Origin: an uncultured Prevotellaceae bacterium
GTDB taxonomy: Bacteria > Bacteroidota > Bacteroidia > Bacteroidales > Bacteroidaceae
Assembly: GCA_947167515.1 (NCBI GenBank)
Contig: CAMVIM010000013.1
Coordinates: 1-64,000, forward strand
DNA length: 64,000 bases
Reading direction: 5' to 3'
Below are positions 40,367 to 51,079 of this stretch, piece after piece (within the stretch, counting starts at the first letter, position 1; each line of letters begins with the position of its first letter). The notes under the pieces are model-generated. The model had not been told where the DNA came from. It searched no databases and saw only the letters and a list, made by a program, of their open reading frames with translations. A program made the position numbers and the translations under genes.

Positions 40367-42292
40367 TCAGCCGATGTGAGTGAGGGGCAAGGTGAGGACG
40401 AAGCGCGCACCTTCGCGATAGTCGGTGTCCAGCATGAGATCGCCCCCCAGCAAAATGGCCACACGCTTGCAAAGGGTGAGTCCCAGGCCTATGCCCTCGC
40501 TGTAGTAGTCGAGTTTGGTAAATTGGACAAAGATGCGATGTTGGTCTTCTTCTGCCACGCCGATGCCGGTGTCGGTCACGATGAAGTTGACGGTTCCGTT
40601 TTCGTTGGAGGAGCATCCAATCTTGATGCTACCTTCACGGGTGAAGCGGTTGGCGTTGCTCAGCAGCTCTCGCAGTATCTTATACAGGAAGTTGCGGCTT
40701 GTGCATATGCTGAAGGAGTCTGGCACTTGAGTGTCCACCTGCAAGGTGACGGTGTCGGGGTTCTTCAGTTTCAGTTCGCCGGCTACCGTGCGACAAATAT
40801 CGTTGCAGGCAACGGTGTCCTCCTGCTCCAGCGAGGTCTTATTCTCCAAATAGGAGGCCGCCATCAGCATGCTGATGATGGTGGTGAGGTTTTTGGAGTT
40901 CTCCTGCATGGCATCGAGGATAGTGACCATTTCCTCTTCGGAGATGAAGTCGCAGCCTTCGCGCATCACTTGGGCAAAGCCCGTGATGATGTTGAGGGGT
41001 GTGCGCACCTGATGCGTGATGTCCTGCATGAAGGCAGTCTTCTTGAGGGAGGCTTCTTGTGCCAGTTCGTTGGCCTTCACGAGTTCTTCGTTGCGTTGTT
41101 CAATCTCGTTGTTGAGGTTCTCGATGCTGCTGATGTGGTCGGAAATGGACTTCTGCATACGAGCAAAACTGTTCTGCAACCTTCCCATCGCATCTGGGCG
41201 CTGGCTCTGCGGCATACGGTCAGAATAGTTTCCTGTGGCAATGTGGCGAGCTTGCCGCGCAAGTTGTCCCATGGGCGCAACGGCATTGTTGACGATGTGG
41301 CGGCAGAGGAGCAGCATCAAGATGAGTCCAACAACGATGATGCCCAGCACGATGTAAAAGAGCTGGTTGTAGCCCTTAAATATCTCGCTTTCGGGATAGA
41401 CGATGGCAAAGCTCCATCCCGTGCGAGGCAGGGGACGGAAGAACACATAGCAGTCTTCGCCATCGAGTTCTATCTGGCGCATACCATCCTTGCCTGCAAT
41501 CATGTCTTTGCCGAGGGCGATGATGTCGGCTTCTTCAACAGGATCACGGTCGCTGAAGATGGTCTTGAAACCGAGTTTGGCGGTGTCGGGGTGCATACAG
41601 TAGGTGCCATCCTTGGTGAGCATGAAGAAGTAGGAATTGGGCGATGGTTTCCGCTTCATGATGTCAAGGGAAAGGTTGTGCATGGAAAGGTCGGTTGAAA
41701 CCACGCCGATGAATTTGCCGTCGTTGTCGGTGATGGGCTTCGTGTAGGAAGTGATCATGACCTTGATGAAGATGGCATCGAGGTAGTAGTCATAGAACGG
41801 CTCTATCCATTGTGACTCGCCTGAGTCGTGAGCTAACTTGTACCAGTCTTTTTCGAAATAGCGGTAGAGGTCACTACCCTCCTGCTCGACAGCGATGGTG
41901 TCTTTCTGTCGATAGGAGTAGATGGAATAGTATTCGCCCTTTTCGGGATAGTAGTTGGGCTCGAAGGCAATGGAGCAGCCGTAGAAGTTGGGGTTATGCT
42001 CGATGATGCTGCGCGAGTAGACAACGATGGAGTCGGGCTGTGGATGGGTGCGCACCTGCCAAAGGGTGTTGGTGGTGGCTATCTCCACATCGTTCAGCAT
42101 TTCCGTCACTTCCAGAATCGCGTTGTTGAGCTCTTTTTCGGCACGATGCATGGCATCCTGACGGATGTAGCCACGGGTCTGGACATAAAGGAATCCCAGG
42201 GAGACAACAAAGATGACCACAGCAAACAGAAGCACCCAAAGGGAAATCTGCAGGGAGAGGGAATGTCTTATTTTGGTAATGACGTTAATCAT
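40367..42292 (-). CDS. Sensor histidine kinase (Cache-like sensor, HAMP, HisKA, HATPase)
   Basis: H-box DITHQVRTPLNIITGF; N-box LLSNANRFT; G1 VTDTGIGV; GIGLGLTLCKRVA. Confidence 0.92.
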   Translation of the reverse strand: MINVITKIRHSLSLQISLWVLLFAVVIFVVSLGFLYVQTRGYIRQDAMHRAEKELNNAILEVTEMLNDVEIATTNTLWQVRTHPQPDSIVVYSRSIIEHNPNFYGCSIAFEPNYYPEKGEYYSIYSYRQKDTIAVEQEGSDLYRYFEKDWYKLAHDSGESQWIEPFYDYYLDAIFIKVMITSYTKPITDNDGKFIGVVSTDLSMHNLSLDIMKRKPSPNSYFFMLTKDGTYCMHPDTAKLGFKTIFSDRDPVEEADIIALGKDMIAGKDGMRQIELDGEDCYVFFRPLPRTGWSFAIVYPESEIFKGYNQLFYIVLGIIVVGLILMLLLCRHIVNNAVAPMGQLARQARHIATGNYSDRMPQSQRPDAMGRLQNSFARMQKSISDHISSIENLNNEIEQRNEELVKANELAQEASLKKTAFMQDITHQVRTPLNIITGFAQVMREGCDFISEEEMVTILDAMQENSKNLTTIISMLMAASYLENKTSLEQEDTVACNDICRTVAGELKLKNPDTVTLQVDTQVPDSFSICTSRNFLYKILRELLSNANRFTREGSIKIGCSSNENGTVNFIVTDTGIGVAEEDQHRIFVQFTKLDYYSEGIGLGLTLCKRVAILLGGDLMLDTDYREGARFVLTLPLTHIG

Positions 42293-43829
42293 GGGACTGA
42301 GTTGTTTCTTCGTTTGACAAATGAGCGTTTTCTTCTTCAGACGGCGCAGTTTCACCAACTTCGGTCAGTTCCGAGGGGGTGCCTTGTTCGGAGGCATCGA
42401 GCAGTTGGTTGAGCAAATGTGTGACGGCTTCGGTGTTTTCGAGCATATTGTCCACATGTGCCGTCATCTCTTCGGGAGCCAATGTGGTGTACCCTTCGCG
42501 AAGGAGGTCGCTTTCCGCCGCAATAATGCTGACCGGATGAGCCATCTGGTCGGTCATGTTGTTGATGAAAGCTGTCTTCACACGGTCAGCCTCTTTCGCC
42601 TGTTCGTAGGCCTTCTGCAGGTCTTGGCCACGCTGCGTCAAGGTGTCGGTGGTGCTATTCAAATCGGCCACATGCTGGGCTAAAGCCTTCTGCATCAAGG
42701 AGAAGCTGTGCTGCAGATGACCTATCTCGTCTTGACGTGGGGTGTCTGGCACCTTCTCTTCATAGTTGCCCTCCGCTATGCGCTGGGCCGAGAAGGCCAG
42801 CTGCTTGAGCGGACGCACTCCACGACGAATGATGAGAATGCAGAAGATGAACAGGAGTAGCAGACCTATTACCGCTATAAGCATGAGGGAACGCTGCAGG
42901 CTATTGTAGGGCTCGAAGATGTCTTTCTCCGGACAGACGATAGCCACGCTCCACCCCGTATGTCGGAAGGGCTTATAGAACACATACAAATCTTTTCCGT
43001 CGCGGTTCAGCACTTTGTAGCCGCTTTCGCCATGCAGCATCGCATAGCCCAAATTGCTCAGCACGGTGTCGGGCTGCTCCAGCGTGGGTGTGAAGATGGT
43101 CTGGTAGAAGAGCTTGGTGGAGTCGGGATGCACGATGAAGGTGCCACCCTTGCCCAGCACGATGCTGTAGGAGTCGGGGAATGGCTTGGCGTCGGTGATG
43201 GTGTGTGAGAACCATTCTAGCGACAAATCGACAGAGAGGACGCCCACCGTCTTGCCCTCGTGGCTGTGGATGGGCTGGCAGTAGGAGGTGATGACATCGT
43301 CCACCTGAATGCCACCCGTGTCGTACTCGCGGAAGGGCTCCACCCAATAGGGCTGCTCAAGCTGGTATGGAATGATGTACCAGTCCATGCAGTAGTATTC
43401 GTAGAGGTCGTTGCCTTCCTGCTCCGTCTCGATGCCATTCTCACTATGACAAGAGTAAGCGGAGAAATACTTTCCCTTCTCGGGATAGAAATAAGGGTCA
43501 AACGCAACAGAACAGCCGTACAGGTTGGGGTTCTGTTCCAGAATGGTGCGGCTGAAGGTGAACATCGAATCGGGGGCATCGATGTGCTGCTCCACCTGCC
43601 ACTTCATGTTGTCGGCAGCCACTTCCACCTCGTGCAACGTGTTCTCCACATGTAGGAGCGTGCCTTCCAGCGTCCGCGTGGCCTTCTCGATGGCCTCTTC
43701 CTTCACGGCTATGCGTGAATAGTAGAACAAGATACCTAAAGCCGTCATGAACAGAGCTGTCATGCAGACAATGACCCAAAAGCTCAATCTCGCCGCCAAC
43801 GATTGTCGTATGTACTGTATTATTGTCAT
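42285..43829 (-). CDS. Cache-HAMP sensor pseudokinase (degenerate H-box, no HATPase)
   Basis: Paralogous sensor half of the next gene; H-box replaced by NNMTDQMAHPVSII; ends without a catalytic domain; stop overlaps next start by 8 nt. Confidence 0.82.
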   Translation of the reverse strand: MTIIQYIRQSLAARLSFWVIVCMTALFMTALGILFYYSRIAVKEEAIEKATRTLEGTLLHVENTLHEVEVAADNMKWQVEQHIDAPDSMFTFSRTILEQNPNLYGCSVAFDPYFYPEKGKYFSAYSCHSENGIETEQEGNDLYEYYCMDWYIIPYQLEQPYWVEPFREYDTGGIQVDDVITSYCQPIHSHEGKTVGVLSVDLSLEWFSHTITDAKPFPDSYSIVLGKGGTFIVHPDSTKLFYQTIFTPTLEQPDTVLSNLGYAMLHGESGYKVLNRDGKDLYVFYKPFRHTGWSVAIVCPEKDIFEPYNSLQRSLMLIAVIGLLLLFIFCILIIRRGVRPLKQLAFSAQRIAEGNYEEKVPDTPRQDEIGHLQHSFSLMQKALAQHVADLNSTTDTLTQRGQDLQKAYEQAKEADRVKTAFINNMTDQMAHPVSIIAAESDLLREGYTTLAPEEMTAHVDNMLENTEAVTHLLNQLLDASEQGTPSELTEVGETAPSEEENAHLSNEETTQSHD

Positions 43830-43846
43830 CGTTTCTTCCTGCTATT

Positions 43847-44809
43847 TTATTGATTCGCTTTTTTCCCCATCAACTCCTCATACGTCACCTCTCGTTTCAG
43901 CAGGCCGCTCTCCTGCATGAATCCGCTGGCACGCTTCACCATATCGGGACGTACACGGAACTCGCGCTTGCCAGACTTCGCGTCTTGCTGCAAACGCAGG
44001 ATTTCCTGCAGCATCAAACGCTGCATCACCCGATTCGTCGGCACGTTGTCAAGCTCCACATATTTCATCACAATGTCGAGCGCCTCCTCCGGATGCTCTG
44101 CCGTCCACTCCCAACCGCGGCGGCTGGCTTCGGCAAAGGCTTTGACCTCCTTAGGATGCTGGTCGAAGTAGGCCCGCTTCACATATACGCCATTCTCCTG
44201 AATGTTGTAACCATGATCTTTGAACCGGTAGAGCTGCTCTTCCTTCATTGTGTAACCCGCCTGCAACAGCTGGAAGTATTCGTTGTAGGTCACCACCACC
44301 ATCGCATCCACCGCTCCCGACAGGAACACATTCACGTTGCTGGTGAAGTAAATCCACTTGAAACCCATCTGCTCCCGCTTGTCAAGCATCTTGACCAGGT
44401 AGTTCGGTTCCGCATTGTACACGGCCACCTTCATGCCCTTCTGCTTCAGGGGGTTCTTGCCCCAACGCGACACAAGAAGGTAGCTGCTGTTCATCGAAGT
44501 CTGGAAAATGTTGACCAAATCTGCCTGCTGGTTGCCCACCAAATCCATAGCCGCCATCAGGGCGAACATGCCGGCATCGCACTCGTCGGTCTGCATGCGG
44601 TGATACACCGAACTCGTCAGCGACGGGTGCTGAATCTTCACATCCAGCCCCGCCTCACGATAAAAGCCTTTTTCCTTGGCCACATAATAGCCTGCGAATT
44701 CCGCCTGAGCTGTCCAAGCCGTGGTGAACACAAACGGCTCACCTGCCCGCAACAACTGCGGCAGTAGCATCAGCAAACATCCCATTACACATATATTTAC
44801 CCTCTTCAT
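43847..44809 (-). CDS. NMT1/THI5-like periplasmic substrate-binding protein
   Basis: Signal peptide; FTTAWTAQAEFAGYYVAKEKGFYREAGLDVKI is a hallmark of the NMT1 family. Confidence 0.9.
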   Translation of the reverse strand: MKRVNICVMGCLLMLLPQLLRAGEPFVFTTAWTAQAEFAGYYVAKEKGFYREAGLDVKIQHPSLTSSVYHRMQTDECDAGMFALMAAMDLVGNQQADLVNIFQTSMNSSYLLVSRWGKNPLKQKGMKVAVYNAEPNYLVKMLDKREQMGFKWIYFTSNVNVFLSGAVDAMVVVTYNEYFQLLQAGYTMKEEQLYRFKDHGYNIQENGVYVKRAYFDQHPKEVKAFAEASRRGWEWTAEHPEEALDIVMKYVELDNVPTNRVMQRLMLQEILRLQQDAKSGKREFRVRPDMVKRASGFMQESGLLKREVTYEELMGKKANQ

Positions 44810-44881
44810 AACATATATACATTTTTACAGCCGCCAAAGTTATGGAAAAAATGACAATTGACCATTGAGAAAAGACATTTT

Positions 44882-44912
44882 TTTGCTGATATAGAAAAAA
44901 ATCGTACCTTTG
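44882..44912 (+). promoter_or_regulatory. Bacteroidota-type promoter for aguB-like gene
   Basis: TTTG (44882-44885), 19-nt spacer, TACCTTTG (44905-44912). Confidence 0.65.
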
Positions 44913-44980
44913 TCCCCGAAAATAAATTGTTCAATTGCCAATGAGCATCCGTTACTTGGCATTGTCTGACAACCATCATC

Positions 44981-45856
44981 ATGAAAATAGGAATCGTACA
45001 ATGTGCCTGTCAAGACAACGCAGCACATCATATCAACAAACTGATTACCCTCATACGGCAAGCAGCCTCAAGAGGTGCGAAGCTTGTTGTGATGCAAGAA
45101 CTACACAACACGCGCTATTTCTGCCAAGTGGAGAATCCTGACTATTTTGACTTGGCTGAGTCCATTCCAGGCCCCTCCACCGAACGGTTCGGACAATTAG
45201 CCAAAGAACTGGGAGTGGTCATCGTCACATCCCTGTTTGAACGTCGTGCAGCTGGACTCTACCACAACACAGCTGTCGTGATTGAAAAGGACGGTACCAT
45301 TGCAGGCAAGTACCGCAAGATGCACATTCCAGATGACCCCGCCTATTATGAGAAGTTCTACTTCACTCCTGGCGACCTCGGCTTCCACCCTATTCAGACC
45401 AGCGTAGGACGGCTGGGAGTGCAGGTGTGCTGGGACCAATGGTATCCTGAAGGAGCACGCCTCATGGCTTTGCAGGGAGCAGAACTCCTCATCTATCCCA
45501 CGGCTATCGGCTACGAATCGTCTGACACTCCCGAAGAGCAGGAACGTCAACGTGAGGCGTGGATGACCGTGCAACGTGGACATGCTGTCGCCAACGGACT
45601 GCCTGTCATTGCGGTGAACAGAACTGGACATGAGCCAGACCCTTCAGGACAAACTAACGGCATTCAGTTCTGGGGCAGTAGCTTTGTGGCAGGACCTCAA
45701 GGCGAAATTCTTTACCAAGCCCCCAAAAATGAAGAGGTGGTGCAAGTTGTTGACATAGACCTGCAACGCTGCGAAAATGTGCGTCGTTGGTGGCCCTTCC
45801 TCCGAGACCGAAGAATCGAGGAATTTGGAAACTTGAGCAAGAGGTTTATCGACTAA
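44981..45856 (+). CDS. aguB: N-carbamoylputrescine amidase (nitrilase family)
   Basis: Glu/Lys/Cys triad contexts (MQELHNTRYF; GKYRKMHIPDDPAYYEKFYF; VQVCWDQWYPEGAR). Confidence 0.93.
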   Translation: MKIGIVQCACQDNAAHHINKLITLIRQAASRGAKLVVMQELHNTRYFCQVENPDYFDLAESIPGPSTERFGQLAKELGVVIVTSLFERRAAGLYHNTAVVIEKDGTIAGKYRKMHIPDDPAYYEKFYFTPGDLGFHPIQTSVGRLGVQVCWDQWYPEGARLMALQGAELLIYPTAIGYESSDTPEEQERQREAWMTVQRGHAVANGLPVIAVNRTGHEPDPSGQTNGIQFWGSSFVAGPQGEILYQAPKNEEVVQVVDIDLQRCENVRRWWPFLRDRRIEEFGNLSKRFID

Positions 45857-45907
45857 CCAACCATCTTACACCCCAAGATTCCGCCTCAAATCAACGAGAC
45901 AATCATC

Positions 45908-47395
45908 TTACAGTTTCACCTTCACAGGCTTCGACTCGTTGTGCAGACGGTCGAGGGCTGTAATGACCAGTGTGCAGCCTTTCTTCACGCTGGGCAATGT
46001 GTAGGTATTATCACTTGTGATGGTGAGAATGTGCTCAGGATTATCAAGTCTCACTTTTTCACCTTTGTCAAACTGATAAATGACAAACTGACGGGCACGG
46101 TCGAGTTCCTTCTTGGCACGAGGTGACTCCCATGTGAGAACGGAACCTGACATAGCATATTTGGACACATGCACACTCTTGGGCTTGCCAGGAGCCTTAC
46201 TGTCGATGAAAGGCATGAGGGGCTGAAGGGCGGGTGTGGAGTGGTAAATCTGCTCAAGTACAGTACGATAATTACCAGGATTGTTGACACAAGCAGCCGC
46301 ATACCACTGACAAGAACCTTGCACATGGGAAAGCGAACGCTGGAGGTCGTACTTGATGAGCATCTGATGGGAATTGGGATTACGTGGATCCACGCCCTTT
46401 ACGGTACGCTCGATGTCTTGCCCGATGAAGAGAGGACGATCGCCACAATAGTCGTTCCACCAGTGGATAAGCACTTCATAGTCAGCCACTTTCGTACCGA
46501 TATTCCAGTAGATTTGAGGAATATTGTAATCAACCCACCCTTTTTTAACCCAATAGACAATATCGGCATAGAGGTCATCATAGTTCTGGGTGCCAGCTGT
46601 GGCACTGCCCTCTTTGCAGTTTTCGCCTGTGGGACTGTTACGGTAGATGCCAAAGGGAGACACGCCAAACTTGACCCAAGGCTTGACGGAACGAATAAGA
46701 TGGTGCAGGTCACTAATGAGTTGATTGACATTGTCGCGACGCCAATCCTCGATGGAAGAGAATCCACGTGGGTCAGCCTCGTAATAGGCTTGGTCAGGCA
46801 ATGGGATACCATTGACGGGATAAGGATAGAAATAGTCATCCATGTGGATGCCATCGACATCATAGTGCTGCAAGATATCTTCAACGACCATACAGGTGTA
46901 GAGGCGGTTTTCGGGAATGGCAGGGTTGAAGATGTAAAGCCCGTCATACTCAAACACACGTTCAGGATGCTCTATCACAGCATGACTCTGTGCCAACACA
47001 GTCGTACCTTTAGTCTTGGCACGATAGGGATTGATCCACGCATGACATTCCATCTCGCGCCGATGACATTCTGTTACCATCCATGCCAAAGGGTCCCATC
47101 CGTCAGAAGGAGCCACTCCCTGAGTTCCCGTGAGATAGCGTGACCAAGGTTCATAGGCCGACTTATAGAGCGCATCACCCTCAGCACGCACCTGAAAGAG
47201 AATGGCGTTGATGCCGCACTTCTGCAAGGTGTCCAGTTGGGAGGAAAGCATCTGACGAATCTGAACTGGCGACTTTCCGATGTATTGACCATTGACACAC
47301 TGAATCCATGCACCACGGAATTCACGCTTGGGATTGGTGGCAAAGGCTGCAAAAACAGACCAACATAACAGGATAGTAAAAAGTATTTTCTTCAT
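45908..47395 (-). CDS. Glycosyl hydrolase-like 10 family protein (GHL10, former DUF187)
   Basis: EFRGAWIQCVNGQY start, HAWINPYR, DGIHMDDYFYPYP. Confidence 0.93.
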   Translation of the reverse strand: MKKILFTILLCWSVFAAFATNPKREFRGAWIQCVNGQYIGKSPVQIRQMLSSQLDTLQKCGINAILFQVRAEGDALYKSAYEPWSRYLTGTQGVAPSDGWDPLAWMVTECHRREMECHAWINPYRAKTKGTTVLAQSHAVIEHPERVFEYDGLYIFNPAIPENRLYTCMVVEDILQHYDVDGIHMDDYFYPYPVNGIPLPDQAYYEADPRGFSSIEDWRRDNVNQLISDLHHLIRSVKPWVKFGVSPFGIYRNSPTGENCKEGSATAGTQNYDDLYADIVYWVKKGWVDYNIPQIYWNIGTKVADYEVLIHWWNDYCGDRPLFIGQDIERTVKGVDPRNPNSHQMLIKYDLQRSLSHVQGSCQWYAAACVNNPGNYRTVLEQIYHSTPALQPLMPFIDSKAPGKPKSVHVSKYAMSGSVLTWESPRAKKELDRARQFVIYQFDKGEKVRLDNPEHILTITSDNTYTLPSVKKGCTLVITALDRLHNESKPVKVKL

Positions 47396-47520
47396 TCTAT
47401 TGAGTTTTTTCGGATTAGTTTTTCGGAATTATTCAAGTCTTAGTTTCACATTTCTGTATTTTTTCATCAGGTGATTGGTCGGTTTATCAAACATCCTTTT
47501 TGATAGAAAAGCCTATGCCA

Positions 47521-48747
47521 TCAAAGGAAAGGAGTGAGCAGGTTACCGAACCATCCTTGAAACTTCTTGCCAGCTGAACGTGTTCTCCAGTAGCCCTTCC
47601 CTATTTGAGTGCTCGACTTCAGCTGGTCATTGAACAGTTGTGTCAGTTCTGCCGTCGTCTTTTTGCTAAAAATCACCGTGTTCACCTCATAATCACATCG
47701 GAGCGAACGGGCATCCATATTGCTGGAGCCAACGGTGCAGTAAAGGTCGTCCACCATCATGATCTTGGTGTGATGGAATCCACCGTGAAAGAGATAGACT
47801 TTGGCACCACGTTTGGCAAGGTTGTTGCCAACATAATGAGAGGCTTCGGGGGTGAGCGGAATGTCACTCTTGGCAGAAAGGAGTATCTGCACATCCACCC
47901 CACGGTCTATGGCACGTTTCAGGGCTTTCCTGACCCGATGGGTCGGCACAAAATAGGGATTGACGAGGAGCACCTTATGCTGAGCCGTGTTAAGCATTTC
48001 TGCAAAAAGATCACGGATAGCATCCGCACTACGCAGGGGATGACGATCCACAATGGCCACACGCTGGTTAGCTTCCTCTGGCTCATGATAGAAGAAATAC
48101 TTGTTTCCCCTCAAAGTCTCACCCGTAGCTTTCTTCCACATACGACAGAAAATATTGTGCAGATCGTTCACTGCTGGTCCCTCGATGCGCATGTGCATAT
48201 CGTGCCAATCACCAATTTCAGGAATGCCCTCGATATAATAGTCGGCCACATTCATGCCCCCCGTGTAAGCAATTCTACCATCAATGACAACAATCTTGCG
48301 GTGGTCACGCGGAATGATATGGTTGACCCAAGGAAAACGAAGGGGGTCGAACTTCACCAACTGAATGCCCAAAGCATTGATAGAGTCGTGCATGTGACTC
48401 TTGATGGGTTGATTGTTTGAGGCATTGCCAAACGCATCATACAACGCTCTGACCTCCACACCTTCTGCTGCTTTCTCTGCCAACAGGTGGAAAAGCAGTC
48501 GAGCGATGGAATCATTACGGAAATTGAAATATTCCAGATGAATGAAAGACTTGGCACCACGCACGGACTCAAACAAGTCTTCAAACTTTTCATGTCCAGT
48601 CCTCAGAAGTTTCACCGAGTTGCCATCGGTGATGTTGACTCCACGAGTACGCAAATGAGCAACCATGGTGGAATCAGACGTTTGCGCTTCCACGAGGAAG
48701 GCACTCTGAATCAAAATTACAAACAAAAACAAACGATGTCTCATCAT
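47521..48747 (-). CDS. Phospholipase D-family cardiolipin synthase-like protein
   Basis: Two HKD motifs: DHRKIVVIDGRIAYTGGMN and HHTKIMMVDDLYCTVGSSNMD. Confidence 0.93.
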   Translation of the reverse strand: MMRHRLFLFVILIQSAFLVEAQTSDSTMVAHLRTRGVNITDGNSVKLLRTGHEKFEDLFESVRGAKSFIHLEYFNFRNDSIARLLFHLLAEKAAEGVEVRALYDAFGNASNNQPIKSHMHDSINALGIQLVKFDPLRFPWVNHIIPRDHRKIVVIDGRIAYTGGMNVADYYIEGIPEIGDWHDMHMRIEGPAVNDLHNIFCRMWKKATGETLRGNKYFFYHEPEEANQRVAIVDRHPLRSADAIRDLFAEMLNTAQHKVLLVNPYFVPTHRVRKALKRAIDRGVDVQILLSAKSDIPLTPEASHYVGNNLAKRGAKVYLFHGGFHHTKIMMVDDLYCTVGSSNMDARSLRCDYEVNTVIFSKKTTAELTQLFNDQLKSSTQIGKGYWRTRSAGKKFQGWFGNLLTPFL

Positions 48748-48750
48748 CCC

Positions 48751-49530
48751 TTACTTTTCCCCTCTCTTACTTTTCTCCTCACCCTTCTTCGGGTATTTCA
48801 CTTTTGGCTGATGCCCTCCTCTTTTCTGCCCCATTCTTTCATTCGACTTGTGAACATAAGCATCCACTTGTTCTGCTATGGCTTTCATGCCTGCAACAGA
48901 AGGATGACCCTCCTTTTTCTCAATATCGTGCAGCACGATGACTGGCACATTGTAACGGTCGCAAATCGTAAAGACGGAAGCATTGATGGCATCAGAAAGT
49001 TCGCTATTGAGAATGAAATACATATCCACGCCAATATAACGCTTTGTCATAAAATCCAGCATCTTCGCCAACGACGGACGGAACGACTTAAGGTCTTCCT
49101 TTGTCCACCCGCTGTACTTATACTCTCCCACAGGTGATGGCACCCACGAGTCATTGGTGGCGCCGAAGATGAAGATGATGTCAGGATTGCCCAGATTGCT
49201 GGCACGAGTCACAAACGAGCGGTCACTATAATCTTCCTTACGATAGCCCGAGGAAGAAATTGTCGAACCGCTGTAAGAATTATTCATACAGAGTTTCCAT
49301 CCATTCTTTTTCAGCAACTGATGCCACCAAGTTTGTTCCACATTGACCACATCGTTGCTCCTCACAGGACGGTCAAGAAAGTACCAAGACAGGTTGTTTT
49401 CGGGGGTGATGTACCCTTCAAATGTGGAATAACTATCGCCAAAAATGGTGACTGATTTTGTGTGCCTTTGAGCAAAAGAAAGTCCAAAAACAAAGATTGA
49501 GATAAAGACTGTTAAGTATATTCTTTTCAT
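48751..49530 (-). CDS. Secreted SGNH/GDSL hydrolase
   Basis: TIFGDSYSTFEG block I; IFGATNDSW; GHPSVAGM. Confidence 0.88.
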   Translation of the reverse strand: MKRIYLTVFISIFVFGLSFAQRHTKSVTIFGDSYSTFEGYITPENNLSWYFLDRPVRSNDVVNVEQTWWHQLLKKNGWKLCMNNSYSGSTISSSGYRKEDYSDRSFVTRASNLGNPDIIFIFGATNDSWVPSPVGEYKYSGWTKEDLKSFRPSLAKMLDFMTKRYIGVDMYFILNSELSDAINASVFTICDRYNVPVIVLHDIEKKEGHPSVAGMKAIAEQVDAYVHKSNERMGQKRGGHQPKVKYPKKGEEKSKRGEK

Positions 49531-49534
49531 TATT

Positions 49535-50200
49535 TTACCAATTTATAGGTTCTATTCCGTTTTGTTTCAAGTATTGATTACAGATGCTGAAATGATGGTT
49601 GCCAAAGAAGCCACGATAAGCTGACAACGGGGAGGGATGGGCAGACCGCAAGACACAATGTTTTGAAGCATCTATGAGCGGAGCCTTACTTTGTGCATAA
49701 CTGCCCCAAAGGATAAACACCACATGCTCCCGTTCGGCACTCACCAGACGGATGACAGCATCGGTAAAGTCTTCCCAGCCACGCTTCTGATGGCTTGCCG
49801 CAGCATGAGCGCGAACGGTCAGGGTAGCGTTCAGCAGCAGCACTCCCTGCTCTGCCCATCGGGTCAGATTACCCGATGAGGGAACAGGTTTTCCCAAGTC
49901 TGTCTCTATTTCCTGAAAGATGTTGCGTAACGATGGAGGAAATGGTACACCGTCATTCACCGAGAAGCACAATCCATGTGCCTGCCCCGGCTCATGGTAA
50001 GGGTCTTGCCCTATCAGCACCACCTTCACACGCGGCAGCGGACAAAGGTTGAAGGCATTAAAAATCAAGGCACCAGGTGGATAGCAAGTGCCCTGAGCAT
50101 ACTCAACCTTGACGAACCGGATGAGTTCCTCAAAATAAGGCTTATCAAACTCTGGCTGTAGTTTTTCAAGCCACGATTGCTCTATCTGCACCTTTGCCAT
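49535..50200 (-). CDS. ung: Uracil-DNA glycosylase
   Basis: [34 protein letters not shown]. Confidence 0.97.
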   Translation of the reverse strand: MAKVQIEQSWLEKLQPEFDKPYFEELIRFVKVEYAQGTCYPPGALIFNAFNLCPLPRVKVVLIGQDPYHEPGQAHGLCFSVNDGVPFPPSLRNIFQEIETDLGKPVPSSGNLTRWAEQGVLLLNATLTVRAHAAASHQKRGWEDFTDAVIRLVSAEREHVVFILWGSYAQSKAPLIDASKHCVLRSAHPSPLSAYRGFFGNHHFSICNQYLKQNGIEPINW

Positions 50201-50227
50201 CTAACCTCAATTTTCAATCCTCAATTA

Positions 50228-50497
50228 TCAAATCTCCACCAGACCTGCTTCAATCCATGAGGCAGCCAACTTCTTCACATCGGCTTGCGCCTGTTCCTTA
50301 CCCACTTCATACTCAGCCATCAAAGCGTCCACCATATCTTCTTCCGTGAATTCCTTTCCTTCCACCTTTTTCCAGATGTAGGCGGCCGACTCGTTGAGTG
50401 TAATCACTTTCGTGAAATCTATATTCTCTACACCATGCGCTATGACGATGTTCTCGCCACACACATTGCGCACTTCAAATCCCTTTTTAGTTTTCAT
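50228..50497 (-). CDS. PqqD-family peptide chaperone
   Basis: 89 aa; ITLNESAAYIWKKVEGKEFTEEDMVDALMAEYEVGKEQAQADV matches PqqD pattern. Confidence 0.88.
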   Translation of the reverse strand: MKTKKGFEVRNVCGENIVIAHGVENIDFTKVITLNESAAYIWKKVEGKEFTEEDMVDALMAEYEVGKEQAQADVKKLAASWIEAGLVEI

Positions 50498-50581
50498 ATT
50501 ATATATATTTATAATGTGTTATTTGCTAAAATCTCTTTCTAAATAGATAGCATGCACCGATTTCGTTTCATAGATGGCACA

Positions 50582-51079
50582 TCATTTCCTTTTCCATCGC
50601 TCAGGCCACTGATGAAGCAAAAGCAGACGATACAAAGCTAACAGATAGCGCCGCACTGGTAACAGATTGGGCCAAATGGCCGAATAGATACGCCAGACAC
50701 GCGATGTAGCCAGCGTGTAGGTCTTCCCCTTCCGAACCACCTGCACCAGTTTTGCCCGCACCTGGCTTTCGGGAAAGACTTCAGTACCTATACCCTCCTT
50801 CAGATTAGGCACATTGCCGTCACCCCTCATGGTGACCATTCCCTCCTCTATCCTTTCAATACGGTGACACACAAAATGCCCTTCAGTCACCTCCGCCAGT
50901 ATCACATCGCCCACCGCAATCTTGTCAGCCCGTCCAAACACCAGTTTGTCTCGGCCATCTTCGATGAACGGACGCATGCTGTTACCACGTGCTATGATAG
51001 TAGCCGTTTCACCTTCCGCCACCAGTTCCACCAGTATAGGCAGGAACTCCTCATTCTCCACCGACAGTTTCTTCAGCAT
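50582..51079 (-). CDS. S24/S26-family signal-peptidase-like protease
   Basis: ARGNSMRPFIEDGRDKLVF (catalytic Ser), KIAVGDVILAE, HRIERI; start TGATG-overlaps upstream stop. Confidence 0.87.
   Translation of the reverse strand: MLKKLSVENEEFLPILVELVAEGETATIIARGNSMRPFIEDGRDKLVFGRADKIAVGDVILAEVTEGHFVCHRIERIEEGMVTMRGDGNVPNLKEGIGTEVFPESQVRAKLVQVVRKGKTYTLATSRVWRIYSAIWPNLLPVRRYLLALYRLLLLHQWPERWKRK

Noticed and set aside
40376-41698. 440-aa plus-strand ORF
   Set aside because: Antisense to the histidine kinase gene.
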